The notes under the pieces: generated by a model
The model's input: only the letters and a program-made list of their open reading frames with translations
What the model was told of the DNA's origin: nothing
Database searches by the model: none
Made by a program: the position numbers and the translations under genes
Source: Hansfordia pulvinata
Lineage: Eukaryota; Ascomycota; Sordariomycetes; Xylariales
Length of the DNA stretch: 64,000 nucleotides
NCBI GenBank assembly: GCA_006538405.1
Contig: BJKQ01000008.1
Location: forward strand, 2,480,001-2,544,000
Direction: 5' to 3'
Shown: in pieces, positions 47,892 through 56,520 of the stretch
Layout: every line of letters starts with the position of its first letter
Position numbering within the stretch: the stretch's first letter is position 1

Positions 47892-48335
47892 AGTGCCTCG
47901 AGTTGTCGTGAGTTTCCATTCTTGACTGCTCGGCTCGGACTTGGCCTTGGGCGCGCGGCGCGCGACATGACTTTCTTCTTCTGCCGTTGATTATGTGATC
48001 TGGGTCATTATATACCTGTACTGATCCGCGTGTAATAAGCTCCTCACATGCCAGACCGTGCCGAGTGCGTCCTAAGTGGTGGTGGTGGTGAAGCCCGACG
48101 GCCCGGTTGCAGTGGACGGGGGCCTTTGCGGGGGACTCCAGACGCACCGGACAGAGCTGGAGGGCTCCAGTATCCGATGGCCCGGGGGTCGTTCTGCCGC
48201 TGGAAAGCGCCCCGTGTCACGGAGCAGAGGCTCCTACCGCCTGGGATGGAATGCTGCCCAGGCGACACTACAGCTACCTTGTAGGTACATCTAGGTAAGT
48301 ACACCTGGCTGCTGGACGTACTTCAGAGGACCTTA

Positions 48336-48359
48336 GGTCGGGTCGGGTCGGGTCGGGTA
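48336..48359 (+). repeat. Tandem GGTCG repeat
   Basis: Four to five copies of the pentamer GGTCG followed directly by a TACGAGT word. Confidence 0.85.
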
Positions 48360-49131
48360 CGAGTCGAATACCTTAGGTACGGGCCACATCTGGAGGTACA
48401 TGCAATCCATTCACCCATCCAATGCCTCCACTGGCCCGCCCGGACGGCCACTGCCCTCCAGTGTGTGTCTGAGTGGAGGTGACTTTCAATGCAGGTGTTC
48501 ACTGCCATTGCCCCTCCAGGGGAGAAGTGCACCGGCACCAGCACCTGCTCAGGGCTGAGGTCCAGCCCCCGGAGGCACATTGCGGGTACCTCCCTAGTAA
48601 GGTTACCTTAGGTAGTCCCCCACCCTAGAGCAACTGCTCCCACATCTGACATCCAATGGCGTCCGGACCCTTTGGCGGAATCGCGGAATCGAGTGCCACA
48701 GTGTCAAGTGTCAGCCTTGCGACAAGCAACCACCATCCGGCGATCGACATCCCTCGCCCGCTCCAGCCCACGAGGAGCCTCAGTCTCCGCGACCGACGTT
48801 GGCGTTCCCCTGGATTCGGCTCGTGGCACCAGCCCCGCCACTCTCGTCACACACCGGCTGGAGATCAACCTTGTCGGCACGGCAGTACCGCCTCACCCAA
48901 ACCCACTCGCATCCAGGCTCGCGTCGTCGCGACCTCACCCGATTCCTGGTTGCCCGCCCGCCCGCCCGAACTCCTGCATCCTTGCTCGACCACCTGCGCC
49001 CTTGCCTTTACTCGACGACGACGCCCGCCTCCACCTGCCTCCCCGTCATTGCGTCCCGCCCCGATACTCGCCCTTGTCTGCTCCTATGACCGCAGCGCCT
49101 AGGCTTGCCATCGTGCTCGCCGGTCCTAGTC

Positions 49132-51531
49132 ATGGCCGCCGCCCCTGACACCGCGGGCCTCACCAGCTCTTCCCAGATTTTCACCACCTACACCCTGCCT
49201 CAGGTCCGAGCTATCCACAAGTCCCTCCATGTCCAAATCGACGACAAGTCCACTCGCCTACGCACACAGGTCGGTAACAGCTACCGCGAGCTCCTGGGCA
49301 CCGCCGACACCATAGTTCAGATGCGCCACGACATGCGTGATGTCCAAGATATACTCAACCGCATGGGAGGGCTGTGCGGCCGCGCCCCTGTCAACGACAA
49401 GGTCTCCAGTCTGACGGCCTTCCACGATGGAACCAGCTCGAACACGAACCTGGAGCGGAACGCCACTCTGCGTCTGCTCGAGGCCTGTTCCTTGACCGTT
49501 GGCCGCCTCCTCAAAGGTTCTTCTGAAGGCAAGGGCGCTCGGCTGGTCCTGGGTGCCAAGACGCTGGTTCTCAGTCGCCTGCTGCTCACAAGCTTTACCG
49601 AAGCCGCACTGCTTGATGGCGACACCAGAGACACGGTTGAGGCGACCAAGAAAAAGCTAGTCAATCTGCGCAAGCGCCTGTTGAGGGCGATCAGGAAGGT
49701 GCTGGAGCGGACGGGTCCGGAGACCGACCAGCAGGACGTTTTGAGTGCTCTGTGCGCATATAGTCTGGCCTCCAACTCGGGGGTGCGAGATGTTCTGCAA
49801 CACTTCCTAGACGTCCGCGAGGGCGCGATAGCGCTGGAGTTTGAGGCCATCGAGCACCAGCATGGGAACACTGCCAATGTCCTCAGGGGCTTGGATCTCT
49901 ACACCAAGACACTCTTGGATGTGCAGGCGCTCGTGCCCAGCAAGCTCTCTGGCGCACTTCTGGAGCTGCAGCAGCGGCCGCTTCTCCAGGATGACGCGTT
50001 GAAGGCCCTGGAAGGCCTCAGGCTAGATATATACGTCAAGTGGTGCAACCAGGAGATTCAAGACTTCACCCCGTACATTCGCCATCATGACTTGGACGGG
50101 GCCCAAGCCAAGGAGATGCTCATGGCATGGGCCAAGAAAGGTGGTAAAGTCCTTCTCGCCGGCTTCGCTAGCACGCTGGAACATGCCACCGAATTCAAGG
50201 TGGTCGTGGAGCTTCGGACCAAGGTCCTCCTGCACTGGATTCAGAACGGGGCAAAGCCCAAGGGCTTCGATCCTCTGATCATGCTGAACAACCTGAGACA
50301 GGCCATCAGCGCTCGCTTGTTGTCTTTGCTGGAGAATAAGGCCTCCAAACTGAGATTGGTAGGCTCCGAAATGGTCGCCACGCTCGACTCGTGGCAAGCA
50401 GGCACTACAGATGGCCATCGCAGTCTTTGGGACGGCGACATGCTGGACATGGACATCTCGGATGGGGCCAACTTGGTCACCCGTGAAGTCGTGTCCCGCC
50501 TGCACGGCAGAAACGAAGCCGTATCTCGGGCAGTGACATGCTACCAAACATGGTACCAGTTCATCGATGACCTACTCGAGCTGGTGGGCCAACTTCAACG
50601 ACAGCGTTGGAACAACGACATTGACGATATCGAGGGCGAGGACGTCATCGAGGCACGCCAGGAGCTGCTGAGCCAAAAAGATCCCCAAGAGCTGCAGGCC
50701 CGCCTCGACTCGACGCTTGAAGAGGCATTCGAGGCTCTGCACAAGCAAATCACGACCCTCTGGCAGGAACACAAGAATGGCTCGCACAGTGGGCACATGT
50801 CCATGTACTTCCTTCGCATTTTGCGCGACATCCGGAGCCGCTTGCCCGACCTCGACAGCGTGAGGTCCTTTGGGCTGGAGAACGTGCCGTCGCTCCACGA
50901 ACAGCTGGTATCTTACGTCGCCACGCCTCCAATCGAGAACTTTGCCAGCACAACCCTGGCTCGCCGTCGGGTGGGCGCCCCTACCTTATGGGAGGGAGAA
51001 CCTGCCTTGCCAGCGCATCCTTCCCCGGGAACCTTCAAATTCTTACGCAATCTCGTGACGGCAATGGGAGATGCTGGCCTGGACCTTTGGACCCCGGCCG
51101 CAGTTCAGAGCCTGAAGAAAAGGGTCGGCGTGCAGCTAGTCGAGGCATGGCGCAAGGAGATGGATGACGAGGCGGGGGCAAGGAGCGCCAACGAGGAGCC
51201 CAGTACGACAGCGGCTACTGGAGGGGACAAGGGTGACGAGGACGATGAAGCGTCGGATGTGAAGCAGAACACATCTGCAGAAGGGGAGGAGGAAGCGCCC
51301 CCGGCCGAAGAGCATGACACGAGAAGGGACCTGTACACACAGTGGCTCTACGACGTCTACCTGCTGCAGCAGTGCCTTGAGAGCGACCCGGACGCCGAAT
51401 CGGCTCTGCAGGACTTTGGCGGGGACATGTTCCAGAAGACAGGGCTGGGTAGTGACGAAGCGGAGAGAATGGACAAGGCGTCCCAGGAGTATTGGAAAAG
51501 GACGAGCTTGTTGTTCGGACTACTCGCATGA
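49132..51531 (+). CDS. cog1: Conserved oligomeric Golgi complex subunit 1 (COG1)
   Basis: A single exon of 2400 bases encodes 799 residues. The start is the first ATG (GTCATGGCC, a good fungal context). The N-terminal region, about 10-75, is the conserved Vps51/COG1 helix: FTTYTLPQVRAIHKSLHVQI, RTQVGNSYRELLGTADTIVQ, MRHDMRDVQDILNRM. It would form the coiled-coil bundle that assembles lobe A of the COG tether with COG2-4, acting in retrograde vesicle traffic within the Golgi. The middle is helical with LRGLDLYTKTLLDVQALVPS and CNQEIQDFTPYIR. A low-complexity acidic stretch lies at about 683-735 (GDKGDEDDEASD, EGEEEAPP), followed by a last conserved segment (YTQWLYDVYLLQQCLE). Length and order match ascomycete COG1. 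No introns were seen. Confidence 0.93.
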   Translation: MAAAPDTAGLTSSSQIFTTYTLPQVRAIHKSLHVQIDDKSTRLRTQVGNSYRELLGTADTIVQMRHDMRDVQDILNRMGGLCGRAPVNDKVSSLTAFHDGTSSNTNLERNATLRLLEACSLTVGRLLKGSSEGKGARLVLGAKTLVLSRLLLTSFTEAALLDGDTRDTVEATKKKLVNLRKRLLRAIRKVLERTGPETDQQDVLSALCAYSLASNSGVRDVLQHFLDVREGAIALEFEAIEHQHGNTANVLRGLDLYTKTLLDVQALVPSKLSGALLELQQRPLLQDDALKALEGLRLDIYVKWCNQEIQDFTPYIRHHDLDGAQAKEMLMAWAKKGGKVLLAGFASTLEHATEFKVVVELRTKVLLHWIQNGAKPKGFDPLIMLNNLRQAISARLLSLLENKASKLRLVGSEMVATLDSWQAGTTDGHRSLWDGDMLDMDISDGANLVTREVVSRLHGRNEAVSRAVTCYQTWYQFIDDLLELVGQLQRQRWNNDIDDIEGEDVIEARQELLSQKDPQELQARLDSTLEEAFEALHKQITTLWQEHKNGSHSGHMSMYFLRILRDIRSRLPDLDSVRSFGLENVPSLHEQLVSYVATPPIENFASTTLARRRVGAPTLWEGEPALPAHPSPGTFKFLRNLVTAMGDAGLDLWTPAAVQSLKKRVGVQLVEAWRKEMDDEAGARSANEEPSTTAATGGDKGDEDDEASDVKQNTSAEGEEEAPPAEEHDTRRDLYTQWLYDVYLLQQCLESDPDAESALQDFGGDMFQKTGLGSDEAERMDKASQEYWKRTSLLFGLLA

Positions 51532-51733
51532 TACCCCAGGAGCAGATTAAGCATGCCTTTTTTTCTTCCCCTCCTCTGCTGAACTCTTCTCATCACGAAT
51601 GCGAGAGGCGAGAGACGTCACGTGAAGAATCATATTGAATCTATTGCTGCTTGCTCTCCCACATTATAAGCCAAGCCCTGCCACCTCGGGACCGAATGCA
51701 GTCGGGGTTGCCAGCCAGCCCAACAAATGATTT

Positions 51734-51745
51734 GGGGGGGGGGGG
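51734..51745 (+). repeat. Poly(G) run of about 12
   Basis: Uninterrupted G run in the short region between the convergent COG1 and enoyl-CoA isomerase genes (stops 51531 and 51774). Confidence 0.85.
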
Positions 51746-51773
51746 ACCTGGTTCGTGGGTGTTTCAGAATGGA

Positions 51774-52771
51774 TCACAACTTGTGCTTCTTCTTGCCGGT
51801 GGCGATCTTGATGAATTCCTGCTGGGGGATGCCCTTGACGAAGCGGTCGAGGCCGGCAAAGACCTCGGCGACGTTTTGGCGGTCGAGCAGGTCGCGGTCG
51901 GGCTGGCGGATGAGAGCCTTGATGCCGGTCAGGCTGTCGCCGATGAGGTGGTCGCCGAGGCGGTCGTCGATCTCCTGGTAGACGAGGCGCAGGAAGCCCT
52001 GGCTGTCGGAGGGGTCGCCGCTCTCGGGGCGGAGGACCTTGTTGACGTAGCCGGCGGCGAGCAGCTCGTCGCAGGGGATGCGGCGGCTCATGATGAGGGC
52101 CTCGTTGGCCTTGCTGATGCCGAGGCGCTGGACGAGGGCGCGGGAGGCGCCGCCCTCGGCGACGAGGCCGAGGGAGGAGAAGGGGGTGAGGAGGAAGGCG
52201 TGGGGCGCGGCGTAGACAAAGTCGGCGAAGGCGGTCAGGGCGGCGGACAGCCCCACGGCGGGGCCGTTGAGGGCGGCGACGAGGATCTTGGGGTGCGTGT
52301 AGAAGGCCTGCGTCGTGTTGAGGTTGTTGGCGGCGAAGCCGCGCAGCCACTCGAGGTAGACGTCCGGGGAAGAGGGGGCGCGGCTGCCGAGGGAGACGTC
52401 GGCGCCTCTGGAGGTGGTGGTGGGAAATGTTAGTCTCGTCATTTCTCTGACCGGCCTCACGGAGGTCTCAACTCTTGGAATATACATAAGTATGCATCTA
52501 CACACATATATATGTGTATATATATATATGCCATATATATATGTATCTCCAAATCTCCAAGGGGAGAAGCAGCAGGACGGACTCACGCGGAAAAGTAGCG
52601 GCCCGTGCCGGTCAGGACGGTGATGTAAATGTCGTCGCGCTCGGCGACCTCGCGCAGGGCCTTCGAGATGGCGTAGTAGCCCTCGCCGCCCAGGGCGTTG
52701 AGCTTCGTGGGGTTGTCGATGGTGATGGTGGCGACGCGGCCGCTGTAGGAGAGCTTGATGACGTCGGCCAT
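51774..52771 (-). CDS. Peroxisomal enoyl-CoA isomerase/hydratase (ECI-like, crotonase fold)
   Basis: Two exons, 52771-52587 and 52407-51774, encode 272 residues. The 179-base intron starts GTGAGT and ends CTCCAG; it carries an AT-rich TATATA stretch. Crotonase features: VATITIDNPTKLNAL at the N-terminus, FSAGADVS (residues 60-67) and NGPAVGLSAALTAFADFVYA (109-128) shaping the oxyanion hole, and LGLVAEGGASRAL with Glu146 in the position of the catalytic acid of the yeast isomerase Eci1. The C-terminus KKKHKL ends in HKL, an accepted PTS1 variant, so import into peroxisomes is likely. The probable reaction is delta3 to delta2 enoyl-CoA isomerisation in beta-oxidation of unsaturated fatty acids. 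A hydratase role cannot be excluded from sequence alone. The gene converges on COG1. Confidence 0.92.
52500..52545. repeat. AT-rich palindromic stretch inside the isomerase intron
   Basis: ACATATATATGTGTATATATATATATG followed by CCATATATATATG; nearly self-complementary and able to fold as hairpins. It sits within the 179-base intron. Confidence 0.8.
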
Positions 52772-54966
52772 GGTGAGGGTGTGGTGGCCGTGTTATGTGT
52801 TATATGCTATGGACGAAACGAAGAGAGATTCGTGAAATGCTCCCTGGCGCCTCGGCTAGTCGCTATGTACTCCTCTTTTCTGATATATCGTGGCCAGTGC
52901 CACGAGTACGAGTATGAGGCGAGGCGAGGGTATGGGGTAAGTGGTCGGCGACTTGCTTGCTAGTCTCTCTCTCTCTTTCTCTTTCTCTTTCTCTTGCTCT
53001 CTATGTATGTGGTGGAGTGGCAAGTAAAGTATATCTGGCGAAATCAGATATTGCACAGCAGCCGGCCGGCGCTCTGCTGTATGATATATGACGGCCGGCC
53101 GTGACGGTGCTCTGGCTGGCGGGGCAGGGAGCGCCGGCAGCTCGGGAGACGGCATCGCCATCGTCGGGGTGGTGGCCCCACTGGATCGCATTGCCGGTGG
53201 TGGTGCGACGCGGTGCGGTGCAGTGGATGGAGGCCCAGTCAGCCCCGCTCAACCGAGCCGAGGTTGCCAGCCACAGCCCAGTGAGAGCACCCACACCCAC
53301 ATAGGTATCTAGGTACCTACCCACACACCTTATCCGCCCAGGCACGCCAGGGGCTGCAACTCAGGGTAGCTACTTTCAAGGTAGCGGAGGTGGCCTTACG
53401 TTAAGAGGTACCTACATCCGTACGGGCGGCGGTCAGCTTGAAAAGTACCCGAGCAAAGCTGGGGCACCTGTAGTCGTAGCCCACCTGATGCGTCCAGGTG
53501 CCGGCAAGGAGTACCTAAGGTACAATTACATCCTGTAGGCAGGTACGTGCAATGCTAGCCATTAAGCGCGGTATTCGGTTGTATCCCAGCACGGCCCAGC
53601 TGGAGCCTCTGAGGCTTAAGGCTAACCTGAGCGACGGGCCGGCGCACCTCGGGTCGTCATCCAGTCCAGACCCAGGGGCCATTGGATGCCACCGTGCTAT
53701 GGAGGGACTAGGTGGTACTTACGTCTTATGTACCTACCACCTACTAATCCAACTTTACATGTTCCCGATGCCCGTACATAGATTAGCCCATCCGGGTGCT
53801 GCAGGCACCTGTGGCACCCCGCCCCACGTTCCCCGCGTCCCGCCTCTCGGGGCTCAGGCACGTACATGCACCTCATGTAGGGCGGACTCCAGACGGCTCT
53901 TTAGGTAGATACACAGGCACGACGTCGACCTTGGCACTCTCCTGGCAATCAGGCGGAGGAGAAGAGAGACCTAACTGATATTGTGGACGGCGCGAGCGAA
54001 CCGAGGCTGTCAGAGTTAACCTGTATCAAATTACTACATACATCCATGTAGGTTCCTGGCGCGTTGCTGTGCATCCAATCCGTACTGGACCTTGTACTGG
54101 ACCTTGTACTGGACCTTGTACTGGACCTTGTCAATTGGACACAGCTTCTCAAGGCTAACAAGGTCAGGTACAGTACCGGAGTACCTAAGGGTTCTTGCCT
54201 ACATGTACCTTAATGCACCTGTTCCTGGCGTAGAAGTCGACCGGTTGGAGGTGAGGCTCTCCAGGTCTCCCACCACGACACAGAACGCAAAAAGAGAATA
54301 AATTCCTAGAAACGGCCTCTCTTCACAACATCGTTTTGCTGCTGTTTCTTTGGCGACGGCAAGGCTTGGCTATGCGAGGCTGTGAGGCCATACTCGTATA
54401 CGATCACCCTTATTAATGGACCACTGTTGGTCCCCACGCTACATCTCCAGCTACAATCACACACCTGGGGCCGCACCGCCCAACCAAACCGCGCGCTCGC
54501 GACGACGACACGGACAGACTCACGATCGTCGGGGGCGGACAATCGCCATGGCCGGCTGCCTACCTACCTACCTTGACGCGGCTCAAATGAATCAGTGGCA
54601 CCCAGGCCTGCCAGGTCCAAGAGTCAATTCGGCTCCGTTGCTGCCATGAATGTCTCGTGGTTGGGGACGGCACTAACGACAGGTGCCTCAGCCGGCCCGT
54701 GCCTGCGTCGGCGTTCCCCATCCGACCTCAACCGCCATCTCCCACCTGTTAACACCGTCCCATCAACCATCTTGGCCGGCTTCACCACCTCCGTTACACC
54801 CGTACCCGCGCCTGGCCGCTCTGCCGCTCCGCCGCTCCCTCCACTCGCCAAAGCTGATCTCAGTCCACCTTTCCCTTCAGGACCCGACTTACGAGTATTA
54901 CTTACCTGAGCAGCCCGCACCCTAGGTAGCTCAGCTCGCCACGCCACGCCTCACCACGCGCACACC
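52772..54966. other. Intergenic between divergent isomerase and phosphatase genes
   Basis: Promoter sides of both genes; no gene supported. CT run at about 52964-52996, many TAGGTACC words (53305-53320, 53400-53410, 53515-53525, 53725-53745, 54180-54195), TACGAGTA words at 52900, 54394 and 54891, and the 12-base minisatellite at 54082-54131. Confidence 0.5.
54082..54131 (+). repeat. Minisatellite, unit GTACTGGACCTT
   Basis: About four perfect copies of a 12-base unit in a row; the unit length would keep a reading frame, but no gene contains it. Confidence 0.95.
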
Positions 54967-56520
54967 ATGCTTTCTCGCCAGCTCTGGAGACACGGTCCGC
55001 GCGCTGCTGCCCGGACGGCGCGCGCCACGCCCACCATCCCGCGGCGCGCGCGCTTCCTGAGCGAGGGGGCCGGTCCCTCCCGGCAAGAAGCTCCCCGCCG
55101 TTGGCAGGATTACTTCGTCTACCTGTCCGGCGCTGCAATTCTCGGCCTCGCGGCGAACAGATACTGGGAAACCAGCAAGACATCGGCCGCTGCGGCGGCG
55201 GCGGCCGCCGAAAAGGCCAAGATCCCCAACCTGGACGAGCTCGGCACCTCGGACCGCATTGCGTACAGCCCGGCCCCGTCGGCCGCCGACGTCACGCAGC
55301 AGCTCAACGAGCACGCCTTTTCGCATCCCCACGTCCCGGCCGCCGCCGCCGCCATCCAGCGCTACGACGGCGCCCAGCTGGCCTCCAACAGCCCTTGCGA
55401 GGACGCCTTCATGCACGGCTCCATGTCCGATCCCTTCCGCCAGGGCGCCGACGACTGGATGGCCTGGGCCGTCTTCGACGGCCACTGCGGCTGGCAGCTC
55501 TCCAACCTCCTGACCAAGCAGCTCATGCCTTTCGTCCGCCGCGAGCTCCTCGCCATCCAGCAGCCCCCCGCCGCCGCCGACGGCCAGCGGCCGTCGTCGC
55601 CCCCGCAGGAGGCCCTGCACCACGCCATCAAGTCGGCCTTCAGGTCGCTGGACGACGCCCTCGTCAAGTCGGCCGCGTCCGTCATGGAGCGCGACGACCT
55701 GTCCTTCGCCGACAAGGCCCGGCGGCTCGAGGCCGCCTACGCCGGCGCGTGCGCGCTGCTGGGCCTGTTCGACCCGTCCAGCCGCAGCCTGACGGTGGCG
55801 TCGACGGGTGACTGCCGCGCCGTGCTGGGCGAGCGGGCCGCCGACGGCAGCGGGGCCTGGACGACGCGCGAGCTGACGGTCGACCACACGGGCGCCAACG
55901 AGGACGAGAAGGCGCGCCTGCGCGCCCAGTTCCCCGACGAGCCCAACATGCTGCGCGGGGGTCGCGTCTGGGGCATGCAGCCGTCGCGGACGTTCGGCGA
56001 CGGCATGTGGAAGTGGCCCGCCCAGCTCAAGGAGACGCTGCGCCACCGGTTCAACGGCCTCAGCCTGCCGTCCCACATCCGCTACAGCGACTACAAGGAG
56101 GGGCCGTACCTGACGGCCGAGCCCATGGTCACGACGACGCGCATCTCGGACTCGCAGCCCTCGTTCCTGATCCTGGCCACGGATGGCCTGTGGGACTCGA
56201 TGAAGAGCGAAGAGGCCGTCGGTCTCGTCGGGCGTTGGCTCGACTGGCAGAGCAAGGGAGCCGCCCCCGCCCCCTCGCCCAAGACCGACTTTGGGCCCGC
56301 GTTCCTCGGCTGGGAGCAGCAGTGCAAGTACTCGGAGGACAGGGAGACGCTGCAGGACAGCAACGTGGCCGTGCACCTGATGCGCAACGGACTGGGAGGC
56401 GCGGACCAGGAGATGGTGCGCGGGGCCCTGACGTTCCGCTACCCCAACTCACGCGACATCCGCGACGACATCACGGTGCAGGTCGTTTTCTTCAGGCCCC
56501 AGGACAAGCCGGCTGCGTAG
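54967..56520 (+). CDS. Mitochondrial PP2C-type protein phosphatase (pyruvate dehydrogenase phosphatase/Ptc5-like)
   Basis: One exon, 517 residues, ATG at 54967. The first 45 residues are Arg/Ala-rich without acidic residues up to about 33 (MLSRQLWRHGPRAAARTARA), a good mitochondrial presequence, followed by a membrane segment near 49-65 (YFVYLSGAAILGLAANRYW). PP2C motifs follow in order: SPCEDAF (about 143), WAVFDGHCGW (167-176, metal-binding Asp and Gly), STGDCRAVL (about 279), GGRVWGMQPSRTFGD (about 331-345), ILATDGLWD (about 400-408) and the final Asp-rich RDDITVQVVFF. Spacing and DGHCGW rather than DGHGG fit the pyruvate dehydrogenase phosphatase branch. It probably activates pyruvate dehydrogenase by dephosphorylating E1-alpha in mitochondria. 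The long open frame on the opposite strand is a codon-bias shadow. Confidence 0.93.
   Translation: MLSRQLWRHGPRAAARTARATPTIPRRARFLSEGAGPSRQEAPRRWQDYFVYLSGAAILGLAANRYWETSKTSAAAAAAAAEKAKIPNLDELGTSDRIAYSPAPSAADVTQQLNEHAFSHPHVPAAAAAIQRYDGAQLASNSPCEDAFMHGSMSDPFRQGADDWMAWAVFDGHCGWQLSNLLTKQLMPFVRRELLAIQQPPAAADGQRPSSPPQEALHHAIKSAFRSLDDALVKSAASVMERDDLSFADKARRLEAAYAGACALLGLFDPSSRSLTVASTGDCRAVLGERAADGSGAWTTRELTVDHTGANEDEKARLRAQFPDEPNMLRGGRVWGMQPSRTFGDGMWKWPAQLKETLRHRFNGLSLPSHIRYSDYKEGPYLTAEPMVTTTRISDSQPSFLILATDGLWDSMKSEEAVGLVGRWLDWQSKGAAPAPSPKTDFGPAFLGWEQQCKYSEDRETLQDSNVAVHLMRNGLGGADQEMVRGALTFRYPNSRDIRDDITVQVVFFRPQDKPAA

Larger units (their letters stand above)
41390..49131. other. Gene-free stretch of 7.7 kb
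   Basis: I see no supportable gene. The left end is the promoter of the methyltransferase (23-base G run at 41433-41455, T-rich patch at about 41750-41800). Most of the rest is made of recurrent words: GTAGGTAG/TACCTTACC between 42150 and 42270, TACGAGTA and its complement at 43248, 44321, 45255, 45856 and elsewhere, minisatellites at 45391-45451 and 48336-48359, a GA run at 46110-46150 and a CG run at 47875-47891. The last 450 bases before 49132 are CT-rich and contain an ATG-initiated frame (48657-49102) that may lie in the leader of COG1. Confidence 0.55.

Noticed and set aside
51651..52433. 260-codon plus-strand frame opposite the enoyl-CoA isomerase
   Set aside because: Shadow of the crotonase gene; repeated Gly/Val/Glu/Asp pattern from codon bias.
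54931..56376. 481-codon open frame on the minus strand opposite the PP2C gene
   Set aside because: It mirrors the GC-rich third codon positions of the phosphatase gene; composition is Arg/Gly/Val-rich and no domain is visible.
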